DNA of 64,000 nucleotides from Arachis hypogaea. Lineage: Eukaryota; Streptophyta; Magnoliopsida; Fabales; Fabaceae. Location of the stretch: NCBI RefSeq assembly GCF_003086295.3, contig NC_092050.1, positions 148,682,699 to 148,746,698 of the forward strand. The letters are read 5' to 3'. Shown one piece after another: positions 54,346 to 64,000 of this stretch (positions are counted from its first letter, which is position 1; each line of letters starts with the position of its first letter). The position numbers were made by a program, and so were the translations under genes. The notes beneath the pieces are model-generated. The model did not search any database. It was given only the letters and a program-made list of their open reading frames with translations, and was not told where the DNA came from.

Positions 54346-55196
54346 ACCTTATAGATACCTAGTTGTCTTTAACTAACTATATATATTTTGAAAATATAGC
54401 AAATAAATATAATGTAACTACAAATCTCATAAATATAAGATATTATCAACTAACCTTATAAATATTCATTTATTAATTATTAACTTCACTCTCAACTACT
54501 AACAATTCTAATAATAATATTTTAATAATGTCAGTTTATTTTATCTCATGCATATATAGTATAAGAAGAAGTATACAACTTGATCACGTGTCCACGTATA
54601 TATATACATATAAACCTATGACTACTTCGTGGCCTTTGGTTATGGAAAAAAATGGGAATATTTTCAATTTAATTAGTTACGTTGTGTCCTTAATTCCACT
54701 GGCTATATTTGAAAACAGGAGCAAGCCAATAGCTTCCAAAGACCAATCATCAAATCTTTTAAAAATAAAATATAATGTATTATCATTTCTTTCGCCCCAA
54801 GCTATGTCCTAATCAAGGTTTATCAATACTCCAGCCTAATGGAGAAGACTTGATAATGATGACGTGGTGAACAATTTGAATTGTATCTCTCCATTGTCCA
54901 TTCCTTCACGGTGATAGAAGTTGACCTCTAACTAGCTAGTGTCCATTGAAAATATATATATATATATATATATATATAGGACACGCAAGTTTTTAAATAA
55001 AATTGATAATTACTTTGTATATACGGTCTTAATCATTGAAATATGAGAATGTAAGATACACGAGTTTTTGTTCTAAACATTATTAAGGACTTTACACTAA
55101 ACTAAGTGACATCAATAATCATAAGGATTCCTTGAAAGAATTATTATGCAAGAGTAGACTAATACTTTGCTCTAACTTCCAAGACCAAACCTGTGA

Positions 55197-55198
<2 letters not shown>
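54346..55198. other. Upstream region of the phosphorylase-family gene
   Basis: AT-rich. It holds an (AT)n run at 54952-54978 and one ACGTGT-type element (TGATCACGTGTCCACGT, about 54581). No gene seen. Confidence 0.5.

Positions 55199-55258
<60 letters not shown>
55199..55258. repeat. (AT)n microsatellite, 60 bp
   Basis: Pure AT run. A short (TTA)n run follows at about 55297-55321. Confidence 0.97.
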
Positions 55259-55263
<5 letters not shown>

Positions 55264-55577
55264 CTAAAATCGTAACTTTTGACTTGGTCTTGTATTTATT
55301 ATTATTATTATTATTATTATTTTATATTTGTAAAATTTGAATAGTTGATTTTGATCTTTACTAGCACATATTCTGCAACAGGATCAGTATCAGTAGTTAA
55401 TAATAAAAACTAAAATTAAATATTTTAATTTTTATATGAATCTTTTTGGTAAATTTTTATATGAATTTAAAAGTCAAAAAATAAATTAGCACCAAAAAAA
55501 ATTATAAATCTTACTGGGGCTTAAAAACCTTTTAGCAGGGAGCTTTTTCTTCACAATTCTTGATTTTTTTTTTGTGC

Positions 55578-55579
<2 letters not shown>

Positions 55580-55664
<85 letters not shown>
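55580..55664. repeat. (AT)n microsatellite, 85 bp, left of a SINE
   Basis: Preceded by TTTGTGCAT. The same string and another AT run (55847-55896) lie right of the SINE, so both are halves of its target duplication. Confidence 0.97.
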
Positions 55665-55667
<3 letters not shown>

Positions 55668-55670
<3 letters not shown>

Positions 55671-55835
55671 TCCATGGTATCTTCAAATCCGACAGATTAA
55701 AGACTAATCCATCGCGAATCTAAGTTCTATTTAAGGGTCTGCTACTGTCCAATGAGTTGTTATATGCATAAAACGGGATTCGAACACCTGACACTTGTTT
55801 AAGTGGACAAGTGAGGTGAGGACCAACCCAAGTTG
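55668..55835 (-). mobile_element. tRNA-derived SINE (same family as 36780)
   Basis: The minus strand carries CAGGTGTTCGAATCCCG (B box), GCATATAACAACTCATTGGA, GCAGACCCTTAAATAGAA and GATACCATGG. It aligns along its length with 36780-36961. Both sides carry TTTGTGCATTATATAT, an insertion-site duplication that includes a microsatellite. Confidence 0.8.
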
Positions 55836-55843
55836 ATTTGTGC

Positions 55844-55846
<3 letters not shown>

Positions 55847-55896
<50 letters not shown>
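55847..55896. repeat. (AT)n microsatellite, 50 bp, right of a SINE
   Basis: Counterpart of 55580-55664. The two arms differ in length (50 vs 85 bp), so they have drifted since the SINE inserted. Confidence 0.97.
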
Positions 55897-55899
<3 letters not shown>

Positions 55900-55907
55900 T
55901 GGTAGTA

Positions 55908-58900
55908 CACTATAAGGTTTTTGTTTATTTGTGTCAGTTTTTTCTCTTATTTGTAGAGGTTTATAACCCCCACCAAATGATTTGTGGGGTTTCTAAAACC
56001 CCCAAAATTTGAGGTGCTACGAGGTTTTTTGTGGGGGTTTTTAAAAACCTCCACAATTTATTCAGTAGGGGTTTTGTGTATGTTTAGCGGGGTTTTATAT
56101 TAGACTTTTGTGGCGGTTTTAAATCACTTTTATGACAGTTTAAAACCTCCACAAATTCTGTAATTATTTATTTATTTTTAATTTTAAATAATTCATTAAT
56201 CTCATCTTATTTACATATTCTCAAATTAAAATTTTATTTTTTAATATCAAAATTTAAAAACTAAATCTTTTATAACACAATTCCTCAATATAAGACATAA
56301 CTCTATATATAAAAAAAATTTTCAATGTCAATAATTCCAAACATAATTACATATGATATTGTTTTACATAACTATTATTGTTTTTCTTTAAAAAGTAAAT
56401 AAAACCACTTCAATATTTCAATATAATCTAATTACATAAAAGTCTCAAAATAAAAATATGAATGCAATCCTAAAAGATCTTTAGGGAGCATTTTATATTC
56501 ATGAACTGAAGCAGAGAATGTATCTGGAGAATCATGGAACTCACACTTGCACAATTATGCAAGTATTTTCAATATTTGCAACCCTAAATTCATATAACTA
56601 TGAAAACAAAATCAAACTCATGCTGAATCAATTTAGTTATATACAGCTTTTGCTAGTTTACTACACCATTACACTCGGTAAGAGAAATAGAATCAAATTC
56701 TATTTTGTAAATCATCATTAGGACTAATCCAATGTATGAGTCCTCAATTAACCAATCCAATACCTGAAAATTATAGTTTGTTGAGGCTTCCTTTGTTTTG
56801 AAGTTTCATAGAAGTCTATAAATAGCTCCCTGAAAAGAACACCACAATAATAACATATATGAATGAGGACTTCAAATTTTTTCAACCGCAAACTAATGTC
56901 ATTATTAGATAACACTCACCTGATGATACCTTCATCTTTGTTACCATCATTGGAAGGAACATGCTTAAATAAAGACTAAATTAGCCATAAAACTCTTACA
57001 ATCCCCTTCATTTCAGCACACTTTTTGATGGTATTACACAGAAAACGTGTGTCACAGCAAGCTGAGAAGTTTACAACGGCTTAGCGCTCAATCCTCATAG
57101 GTTTAACTAGTTTCTGAAATATGGCATTCAATGTTAGATAAACAACTCTAACTTTTCAACAATAAGAATAGAAAATAACAAGATAAAACAATACAGAATA
57201 CTAATCTTATTGTTGAAATTTCAGTACCCACCCCTTGGAATGAAGCTCAAAACATGTACATGTAGCATACTGGGGACTTACGTTCTTTCATGATTTTGCC
57301 ACACAAATTCTTACAACATAAGTTTACTCTGCATAACTTGGTTTCTCTCTATCAATGAAGTATTAAGTCCTTTTTTTTAAAATACCAATCAAATCTCACC
57401 AACTAAGGTTCTTTTTCTTAAACAAGCATCAAAGTTCTTGTGAGCACAATCAATTGATCATCACCGAGTTTAGCTTCTACAAGGTACACACCAATAAGTG
57501 CAATCAAGTTTACATATTCAAAGATTTTTAATTTTTAATTCAATGTAAAAGCACTGAAAAATGTAATCCATTCTTGTTCTCATATGCCATTCTACTATAC
57601 ACAAATTGTAAAGAAGATCAAATGAGTTCATATGACCAATTCACCAAAATAATATTTTGACATAAATAAGTGAAAGCACCAGATACATCTTTGACTAATT
57701 CATTTCAGCATTATGGAATCTTTAGAATGGTACCCTAAAGTAAGTACTATTTTCGAGAATTAATATGGTTTCCCATCAGGTAACTATCAAAGATGATAGT
57801 TATGATTTTCTATTTTATCTTTTATCCTTTTTCTTTTGAGGACACGAAGTCCGAGAGAAGGAGATTTAAATTGAAATAAAACAACTGATTATGTACAAGG
57901 CCAAGTAAGTAAGGACATGCAAGAAAGGAGCACAATTGAATATACCTCATCAACAGAATGAATGTTACGCTGGTCAGCAGTACATCAGAACATCCTATTA
58001 AAAGATAAAAAAGGATAAAATAAATTAAAAAACAAAAATTCCTCTTACATTGAATCATTTCAATAATGAAAATTTGAGAAATCACTCTCCTTATTTAGCA
58101 GTAGAAACCATTTGACCAGAAAAGAAAAAACAAGTAGTAATAGTGAAAGAGTATAAACTCACTCCAGTCATTGGCATAATTGACATTGGCTGGCTATCCT
58201 GGAAATGAAAGAGTCCACCATTAAAATTCTTGCCATAATTATTTAAATAGCACAGCACCTTTGATGAACCAAAATTGTCAGCAACAGTATTAAATAAAAT
58301 TCAATAAAAGAGAGGAGTAGTGAAAAGTGGAATCATGACTGCAAAGTGCCACTGTTTGAGGTAGGGTCTGTTATCATCACTATGCCACCCAATGCTTGTA
58401 CCTCTGCTTCAACTATTTGATGATTCATAAATACAATAAAGTAAAGATTGTAAAAGTAGTAACAACCAACAAGCAATTGATAGTCCTTAAGATAGAGTAG
58501 TAACCTGATTAGAGTGGTGAATAATAAAGAGCTCGTATTGACAGTTAAAAAACTCCTTTAGCTTGTCTTTCAACCTTTCTGTGAAGAAATTTGATTGAGG
58601 TTGAAAATTTCAATAGAGGGAAAGATGATAAAAAAAAAAGAGAGTATCTCAGATGGGAATGAAGGGAATGAGGAAGTGGTAAGAGTTGGTGGGAATGAGA
58701 TGGGAGAGAGTGGTTGAGCAGACATTGGGTCTATAGCCAATAGTGCTACTACTCTTGTGTATGAATTCCAGCTTTTGACAATGGAATAAATCAAGGGAAG
58801 GGAAGGGAAGAAGCGAACAAGAGAATCTGAAAAGAGAACCTAACCTTGCATTCTTCAAGGGGGAGGAAGTTGGGGACCATCACACGAGGGTGTTGCGAAC

Positions 58901-60097
58901 CACAGCAAACCTCACATTCCTAATCCTACTTTCTTTTCAGATTCATGTTTCTGTTTTTGAATCTCATCCATTTTCACTTTCAAACTGATGCATAAACCCT
59001 GCTGTCAATGAAAAATGCTTCCATATTTCTAGCAGGCTCAAAGAAGGATTATCACTTCATTGATTTTCTTGAAATCAAAGTCCTATACAACAACACACCC
59101 TAACTCAAACTAACAATTAATCATGATAATATGACATATTAACGAATTCAAAGCAATACCTCTACAATAGTTTCTAAACTGAATTCCTTCCTCCACTTGA
59201 TCATGTTATCACACATTTGCTTTGTTTTCCCAAAATTTCAATAGTGTCTGAACTAATTCCTTCCTTGCATTATAACGAAAATTTCATCACAAAATCAGTA
59301 AGCAAAAATATCTACACTAATTGTATCGCCATCAAGTTACTAAAAAATACGCAAAAGTAACAAGCCAAATCCAAAATCAGAGAAGTAATCAATCAAACTA
59401 AACTAATATGGAGGAAATCACAAAATTAACAAAAAAGAAACCTCCATAGGAATGCACAAAAGAACGCAGAAGGAGATCTCAAAAGTTACCGTGTCGTGAC
59501 CTCAGAAGACGTGCCAAAGGAATAGCTCCTCCTTCAATAATCACATTCACCACTTCCTCTACAAGACACAACCACCGAAGAATTTATACCAAGAGACATG
59601 CACGACCGAATTTGCAAAAACCGAAATGAAGGGAGCAACACGCTAAGAGATCGAGGAAGAGGAACGGAGGATTTACCGTTTTTGGCAAGATCGGCGAGCG
59701 TGTGAGTGGCGCAATTGGCGGCGGCTCGATCTGACTCCTTCCATGAGAAAGTGGAGTTGAGGATGGAAACTTGCTGATGTCGGCAAGTATGGCGTCGCGG
59801 GCGTCGTCGATTACTCTCCCTCTGATCTCAGACGCTATGGTGAGCTTGATGGTGACAATGGCAAAGAGATGAATACGGTGGCGTAGATCTAGGGTTTCAT
59901 TCTCACTCTTCTTCCTCTTCTAATTTTTTTGGACAAGTAGGTTAGAGACTGGCTATTTGTTTGGACAATTAGGCTTAGAAATTTAAACTAGCATGAATTA
60001 ATGGGGTTTGATATTTTTCCATAAATAAAATATGTTATGGAGGTTTTTTAAAACTTCCACAAAAAAAATTCTATAAACAAGCAGAAATATTGTAGTG
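55908..60097. mobile_element. CACTA-like element, ~4.2 kb, probably non-autonomous
   Basis: The left end is CACTATAAGG...GTTTATTTGTG; the right end on the minus strand is CACTACAATA...TTGTTTATAG. Both are followed inward by many GGGGTTTTTAAAACC[C/T]CCACA motifs in both orientations (55940-56150, 60030-60065), i.e. subterminal inverted repeats. Flanking triplets are GTA (left) and TTA (right), not identical. The interior (56.2-59.95 kb) is AT-rich with exon-like GC-rich patches and no transposase that I recognise. Confidence 0.6.
59670..59860 (-). pseudogene. RNase-H-like (RVT_3-type) fragment inside the CACTA-like element
   Basis: The minus-strand frames VIDDARDAILADI and, one frame over, VSILNSTFSWKESDRAAANC then ATHTLADLAKNG resemble the end of plant RVT_3 domains ('DI..L...F.F.WV.R..N.AA..LA.LA'). 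A GT donor (GTAAATCC) follows the last codon. The needed frame change and short length make this a weak call. Confidence 0.35.
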
Positions 60098-60119
60098 TTA
60101 AAACGGGGCTAAGAGTCCA

Positions 60120-63100
60120 AGAGAGACCTAATTACAAACTATTTGGGGTAAAGAGACCTATTTTTCATCATAAAAAAGGATGTAAACAACCTCCCGAGAA
60201 GGTGTATTCCAAAAGTGTAACCCCAATTCTAAGGATAGACTTTTACGCGCTAAACAATTAGCACATCTGTTGCTTTCTTCGTATATATTTACAAAATATA
60301 TGTTCCACTCCTTTTCTCTCCAACTGTGAATGTTTCTAATTAGTGCATTTGGGTGATTTGCCAGGTTTTTGTTGCTGTTGAGGGTGGCTATGACTGCTTT
60401 AGAATCACATTCCACAATAATATTCTTTAGTCCCAAAGTCCAAGTAATCTTCAATCCTTGGTCTATTCTCCACAATTCTGCTCTGTATGTTGTACAATCT
60501 CTTATGTAGTATGAGAATCCTCCTACCCATTTGCCAATTTCATTTCTTAGAATTCCACCACATCCAACTTTGTTATTTTGTCTAGACCCATCTGTATTTA
60601 GAGTTATTCAGCCCTAAGGAGGTGGGTTCTATTTAATTTGCCTTTTCTCCTTTTGGTTGATAATTATCTTCTTCATTCTCCTATCAAAAGCCTCTCGAAT
60701 TTCCTTCGCTTTCTTCTCAATTTTACGATGGGGAGTAGGCGGCCTAGTGTACCCTTGTTCATGAACTTCCCTGTTTCTCCAATCCCATAGCTTTTAGCAA
60801 GTGACGATGAAGTAGTTTATCTATTCTTGGGTTTCATGTTTGCTCAATCGAATTCTGAGGTTTAGCTCCAGTCATTGGTCCCAATTTATCGTGAAGAAGC
60901 TCTACATTGCATTCGGGTCAATGAGTTGATTCCATATAGTGGCAGCTTTCACGCAATCCCTAAAGGTATGGATCACACTCTTCATTTGGTGTTTGCAGAA
61001 GGGGCAATTTCCGCTTTCCCTAAATATTCTACTCCTTCTCTGATTTGTGAATACCCAATCATGCACCAATTTCTAGATTAGGAGTTTCGCCTTTTGGCGA
61101 CCCTTCCAGCTCTATATAGTTGTCCATATGGTTTTTAAAGAGGTTGTCTAGTTTGCTAGGGCTCTGTATGTCGCTACTACAGAAAAGTCATCGTCCTCTG
61201 ATAGCTTCCATCCCCTCCTGTCTTCTTTGCCGTTGCTTCTTGAAGGTGGTTGAGCTATGATTTTCTGCACTGCCTCATCAAGCAAAGCACTGCTCAATTT
61301 GATTAAATTCCATCCTCTAGTATCGTTTCCCTATTCTTCTACTTTGTTGTGAATGTCTAAATTGGTGTGGGTTGCAAAATTTTCCAGATTCCCTCCGCCT
61401 TCCACCCAATTATCTGTCTAGAAGAAAGTTGAGCTCCCATCTCAAATGAAAGAAATTGAGTGCTTCAGAAAAGTTGGCTAGGTCTTCATTAGTTCTTTCC
61501 ATAGGTCAGAATCTGACTTTCTGGTAATTTGTTAAGTTGTGATACTGTTATTGATGCTGTTATTGTATTTCTAAAGCAAAATTTTTGCCCATAGAGTATT
61601 AGGTTGTTCTTGTAGCAGGTTGTTCTTGTAGCTGCCAAATGATCTTTAGCAAAAAATCCTCATTCATAAGTTCCAGTTTTCTAAACCCTAGCCCTCCTTC
61701 ATTTTTTGGAAGGCACAACATTTTCCAATTCACTGCATGAAGATCTCTTTTGTTGTTTGTGTCTCCCCACACGGAGTTTTTTTTTTTTGTAGTTTTTCGA
61801 TTTTATTGCACACCGACTTGTGTACTTTTTCATGTTGCATATCAAAATTTACACTCGGGCTGATGACAGATTGTGCAAGGGTTATCCGCCTAGCTATGGA
61901 GAGGCATTTTCTCTTCCACCTTTTTAATTTTCCTTGCACTCTTTTTAACATTGTTTTGAAATTTTTCTTTCCCTTCCTCTTGTTGTTTAACATGGCTTCA
62001 AGGTATTTTCCAAGTGTTTTGATTTCTTTGAACTCTGTCTGATTTAAAATATTTCTTCTGGTGGTTGGATTAGTATTTTTTGAAAAAACTATAGAAGATT
62101 TTGCTGTGTTGATTTTCAAGCTCCCTGCTTTGCAAAATATTTCTATGGTTTCTTTGATGTTCTCTATTTGTTCAGTTGTTGCTTCTACAAAAAGTAACAA
62201 ATCGTCAACAAATATTAAACGAGATATGTTAATACCACTTTTTCTAAATATAAACGGGGACCAAAATCCCTCATTTACTCCCTATTAAATGTACTGAGAG
62301 AGTTTATCCATACAGATGACGAAGAGGTATGCGGATAATAGATCCCATTGCCTTAATCCTCTTGTTGGATAAAAGGTCTTAGTTTTGTCCCCATTCCAAA
62401 GCACATTGTAATTAACTGATCTCACTCCTTCCATTATTATGCTGCTGAGTTTGTTAGGAATTCCAAATTCTTTGAGTCTGTTGAATGAAGTTCCAATTGA
62501 TCCTATCATAAGCTTTCTCAAAGTAGATTTTTGTCACCATGTATCATTTTTTCCCTCTCATCCTCCTCATCGAATGCATCACTTCTTTAGCTATGATGAT
62601 GTTGTCATGGATCTTCTGTCCCGGTATGAAACTAGATTGGTGAGGGGATATTCTATCATTCAAGAGGGATTTGATTCTCTGAACAATAACTTTAGAAAGT
62701 ATCTTATATTTCACATTGCAGAGTGCGATGGGTCTAAATTGATTTATGAACTCTGGGTGATGTGTTTTGGGTATGAGAGCTAGGAGAGTTACATTGGTTT
62801 CTTTTATGGTAGTGGGTTCTACCTAATAGATTTATGTGAACTCCACAATCTTATTCTTCATGAAATTCCAGTTATGTTTGAAAAAGGCTACTGAAAAGCC
62901 ATCTTCTCCGGGAGCTTTGGTGGACCCAATGCTAAAAAGTTCTTTTTTTATTTCTGTGATTATGGGAAGGGCTTCCATATGCCTGCCAAAAAGGGGATCC
63001 AAGTTAGGTATAGTAATGGACTCAAAAACCAAAGAACAGTTGCTTACATCTTCTTTATAAAGATTTTGGAAGAAACTGGTTACGTAGTTTTTTAAGCTTT

Positions 63101-64000
63101 GTTCATCCTCTATCCATTTATCATTTAGGTTCCTCCGCTTTAAGATTTTGTTCTCCCTCCTTCTTATGACAATTTTGGTGTGATAGAACCAGGTGTTTCT
63201 ATCTCCCTCAACTATCCATTATTCTTTGAATTTCTGAAGCCAGAACGTTTCTTCTTTGTCAAGAATTTCATTGGGCTCCTTATTAAGGTTGACTTCGAGC
63301 TAGTCCAGAAAACGGTTTTGGCCATAGTTAGTGCATCTTTGTATGCCTTCCAATCTGTTCATGATCCTCCTCTTAACTTTAAATATATTGCTAAAAACTT
63401 CTTTATTCCAAGTGACCAGTTATTGTCTAATATTAGGGAGAGTGCTCAAGAGGCTATTCTTGATGTTGTTGTTCCATTTTTATGTTAGGAAAGAATCGAA
63501 CTCTGGGTGGTGTGTCCATATTAACTCAAATCTAAAAAGTCTTTTGTGGTTAAGGTTTCCAGAATCATTTTTCGTAATGAGGAGAGGGTGGTGGTTCGAG
63601 TTAGTTCTCAGCAAGACCTTGACCACTGCCTCATGATGGAGAAGTCTCCAAGTTGAGTTAGAGAGGGCACGGTAGAGTCTCTTGAAGACTCTCTCACGAC
63701 CATTCCAAAGTGGACCCTTCTAGGTGAATCTACTTCCACTGAAACCTAGATCAATAAGACCGCTGTCATTGATCCAGTTAGCAAAATGGTTGCATGCTCT
63801 ATTATCATTAGTACTACCTCCCTTTTTCTTCTGTGGCATCTTTTATCTCATTAAAATCCCCTGTGACAATCTAAGGGCTATGAGTTCTATTGGCAATGTT
63901 TAACAGTTTCGTCCACAGGGATCTTTTGTTTTGGGGTTGGGGGCTGGCGTACACATCTGTCATAAACCAATCCTCTTTTTCAGGGGGTTCAATTTTTGTG
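60120..64000 (-). mobile_element. LINE (L1-type) ORF2 remnant: endonuclease, RT, RNase H; runs off the right edge
   Basis: Minus-strand frames, 5' to 3': endonuclease end (NWFMTDVYA-type strand is WFMTDVYASPQPQNKRSLW at ~63960-63900; then IVTGDFNEIKDATEEKGG at ~63860-63820); RT start (STKAPGEDGFSVAFFKHNW, ~62950-62870); RT palm (ERLRQWDLLSAYLFVIC region is TRGLRQWDLLSAYLFVIC, ~62360-62300); catalytic LIFVDDLLLFVEA (~62230-62190); connection domain (GKYLEAMLNNKR.., ~62010-61960); RNase H (NTDGSRQNN.. ~60600; RAELWRIDQGLKI; IIVECDSKAV, ~60420-60400). Stops and frameshifts separate the blocks, so it is dead. The 3' tail is not distinct. Not full length in this window. Confidence 0.88.
60158..60600 (-). 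pseudogene. LINE RNase H domain
   Basis: From about 60600: TLNTDGSRQNNKVGCGGILR, NEIGKWVGGFSYYIRDCTTY, RAELWRIDQG, ..ECDSKAVIATLNSNKN.., ESNRCANCLARKSLSLELG. Catalytic residues of the fold are kept: D in NTDGS, E in RAELW, D in ECDSK. This is the best preserved part of the LINE; the 105-codon frame 60475-60158 is open to its stop. Such C-terminal RNase H domains occur in a subset of plant L1 elements. Confidence 0.85.

Overview
The window is plant nuclear DNA, very probably from a legume and most likely Arachis (peanut or a wild relative). The evidence is AT-rich spacers with long (AT)n and (AAT)n tracts, spliced genes with canonical GT..AG introns, and dense nested retroelements. LTRs that read TGATGAGCGG... 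on the minus strand, and clusters of the palindromes ACGCGTACGCGT and GCGTTGAACGCC, are patterns I associate with Arachis. There is no bacterial, phage or CRISPR content.

Layout. 1-7290: the 3' end of a chromovirus-like LTR, then a threefold tandem array of dead replication-protein-A-like (OB-fold) gene copies, split by a solo Athila-type LTR. 7291-11424: two truncated long LTRs lying head to head. 11425-34689: a CACTA transposon end carrying a 21.7-kb Athila-like Ty3/gypsy element (A, minus strand, TSD ATGAA). Element A carries a younger Athila-like element (B, LTRs about 99.5% identical) in tandem-dimer form; its second copy is fused to A's integrase tail. 34690-41770: spacer with three Mutator-like MITEs or TIR elements with 9-10 bp target duplications, another fold-back element, a SINE, a LINE scrap and a peroxiredoxin-II pseudogene. 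41816-48679: a 15-exon gene (minus) for a U-box/armadillo/WD40 E3 ligase of the LIN/CERBERUS family, 1386 codons with every splice phase closing. 49574-54288: a 5-exon gene (minus) for a secreted bark-storage-protein-like member of the nucleoside phosphorylase superfamily, 351 codons. 55.2-60.1 kb: microsatellites, a SINE and a second CACTA-like element. 60.1-64.0 kb: a decayed LINE (endonuclease, RT, RNase H), minus strand, running off the right edge.

Only two host genes look intact. Both are on the minus strand, about 0.9 kb apart, and nothing suggests joint function. The LIN family is best known for control of rhizobial infection in legumes, but the N-terminus here is unlike what I know of LIN/CERBERUS, so it may be a paralogue. 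The most interesting signals lie in the Athila-like elements: (i) a hairpin plus polypurine-like module present twice per element, with compensatory base changes; (ii) fragments resembling 5' halves of tRNA-Ile and tRNA-Cys in the leader and 3' region; (iii) family-specific palindromes spread across LTR, 3' region and, in B, coding sequence. Exon boundaries, TSDs and identities were read by eye, without alignment software.
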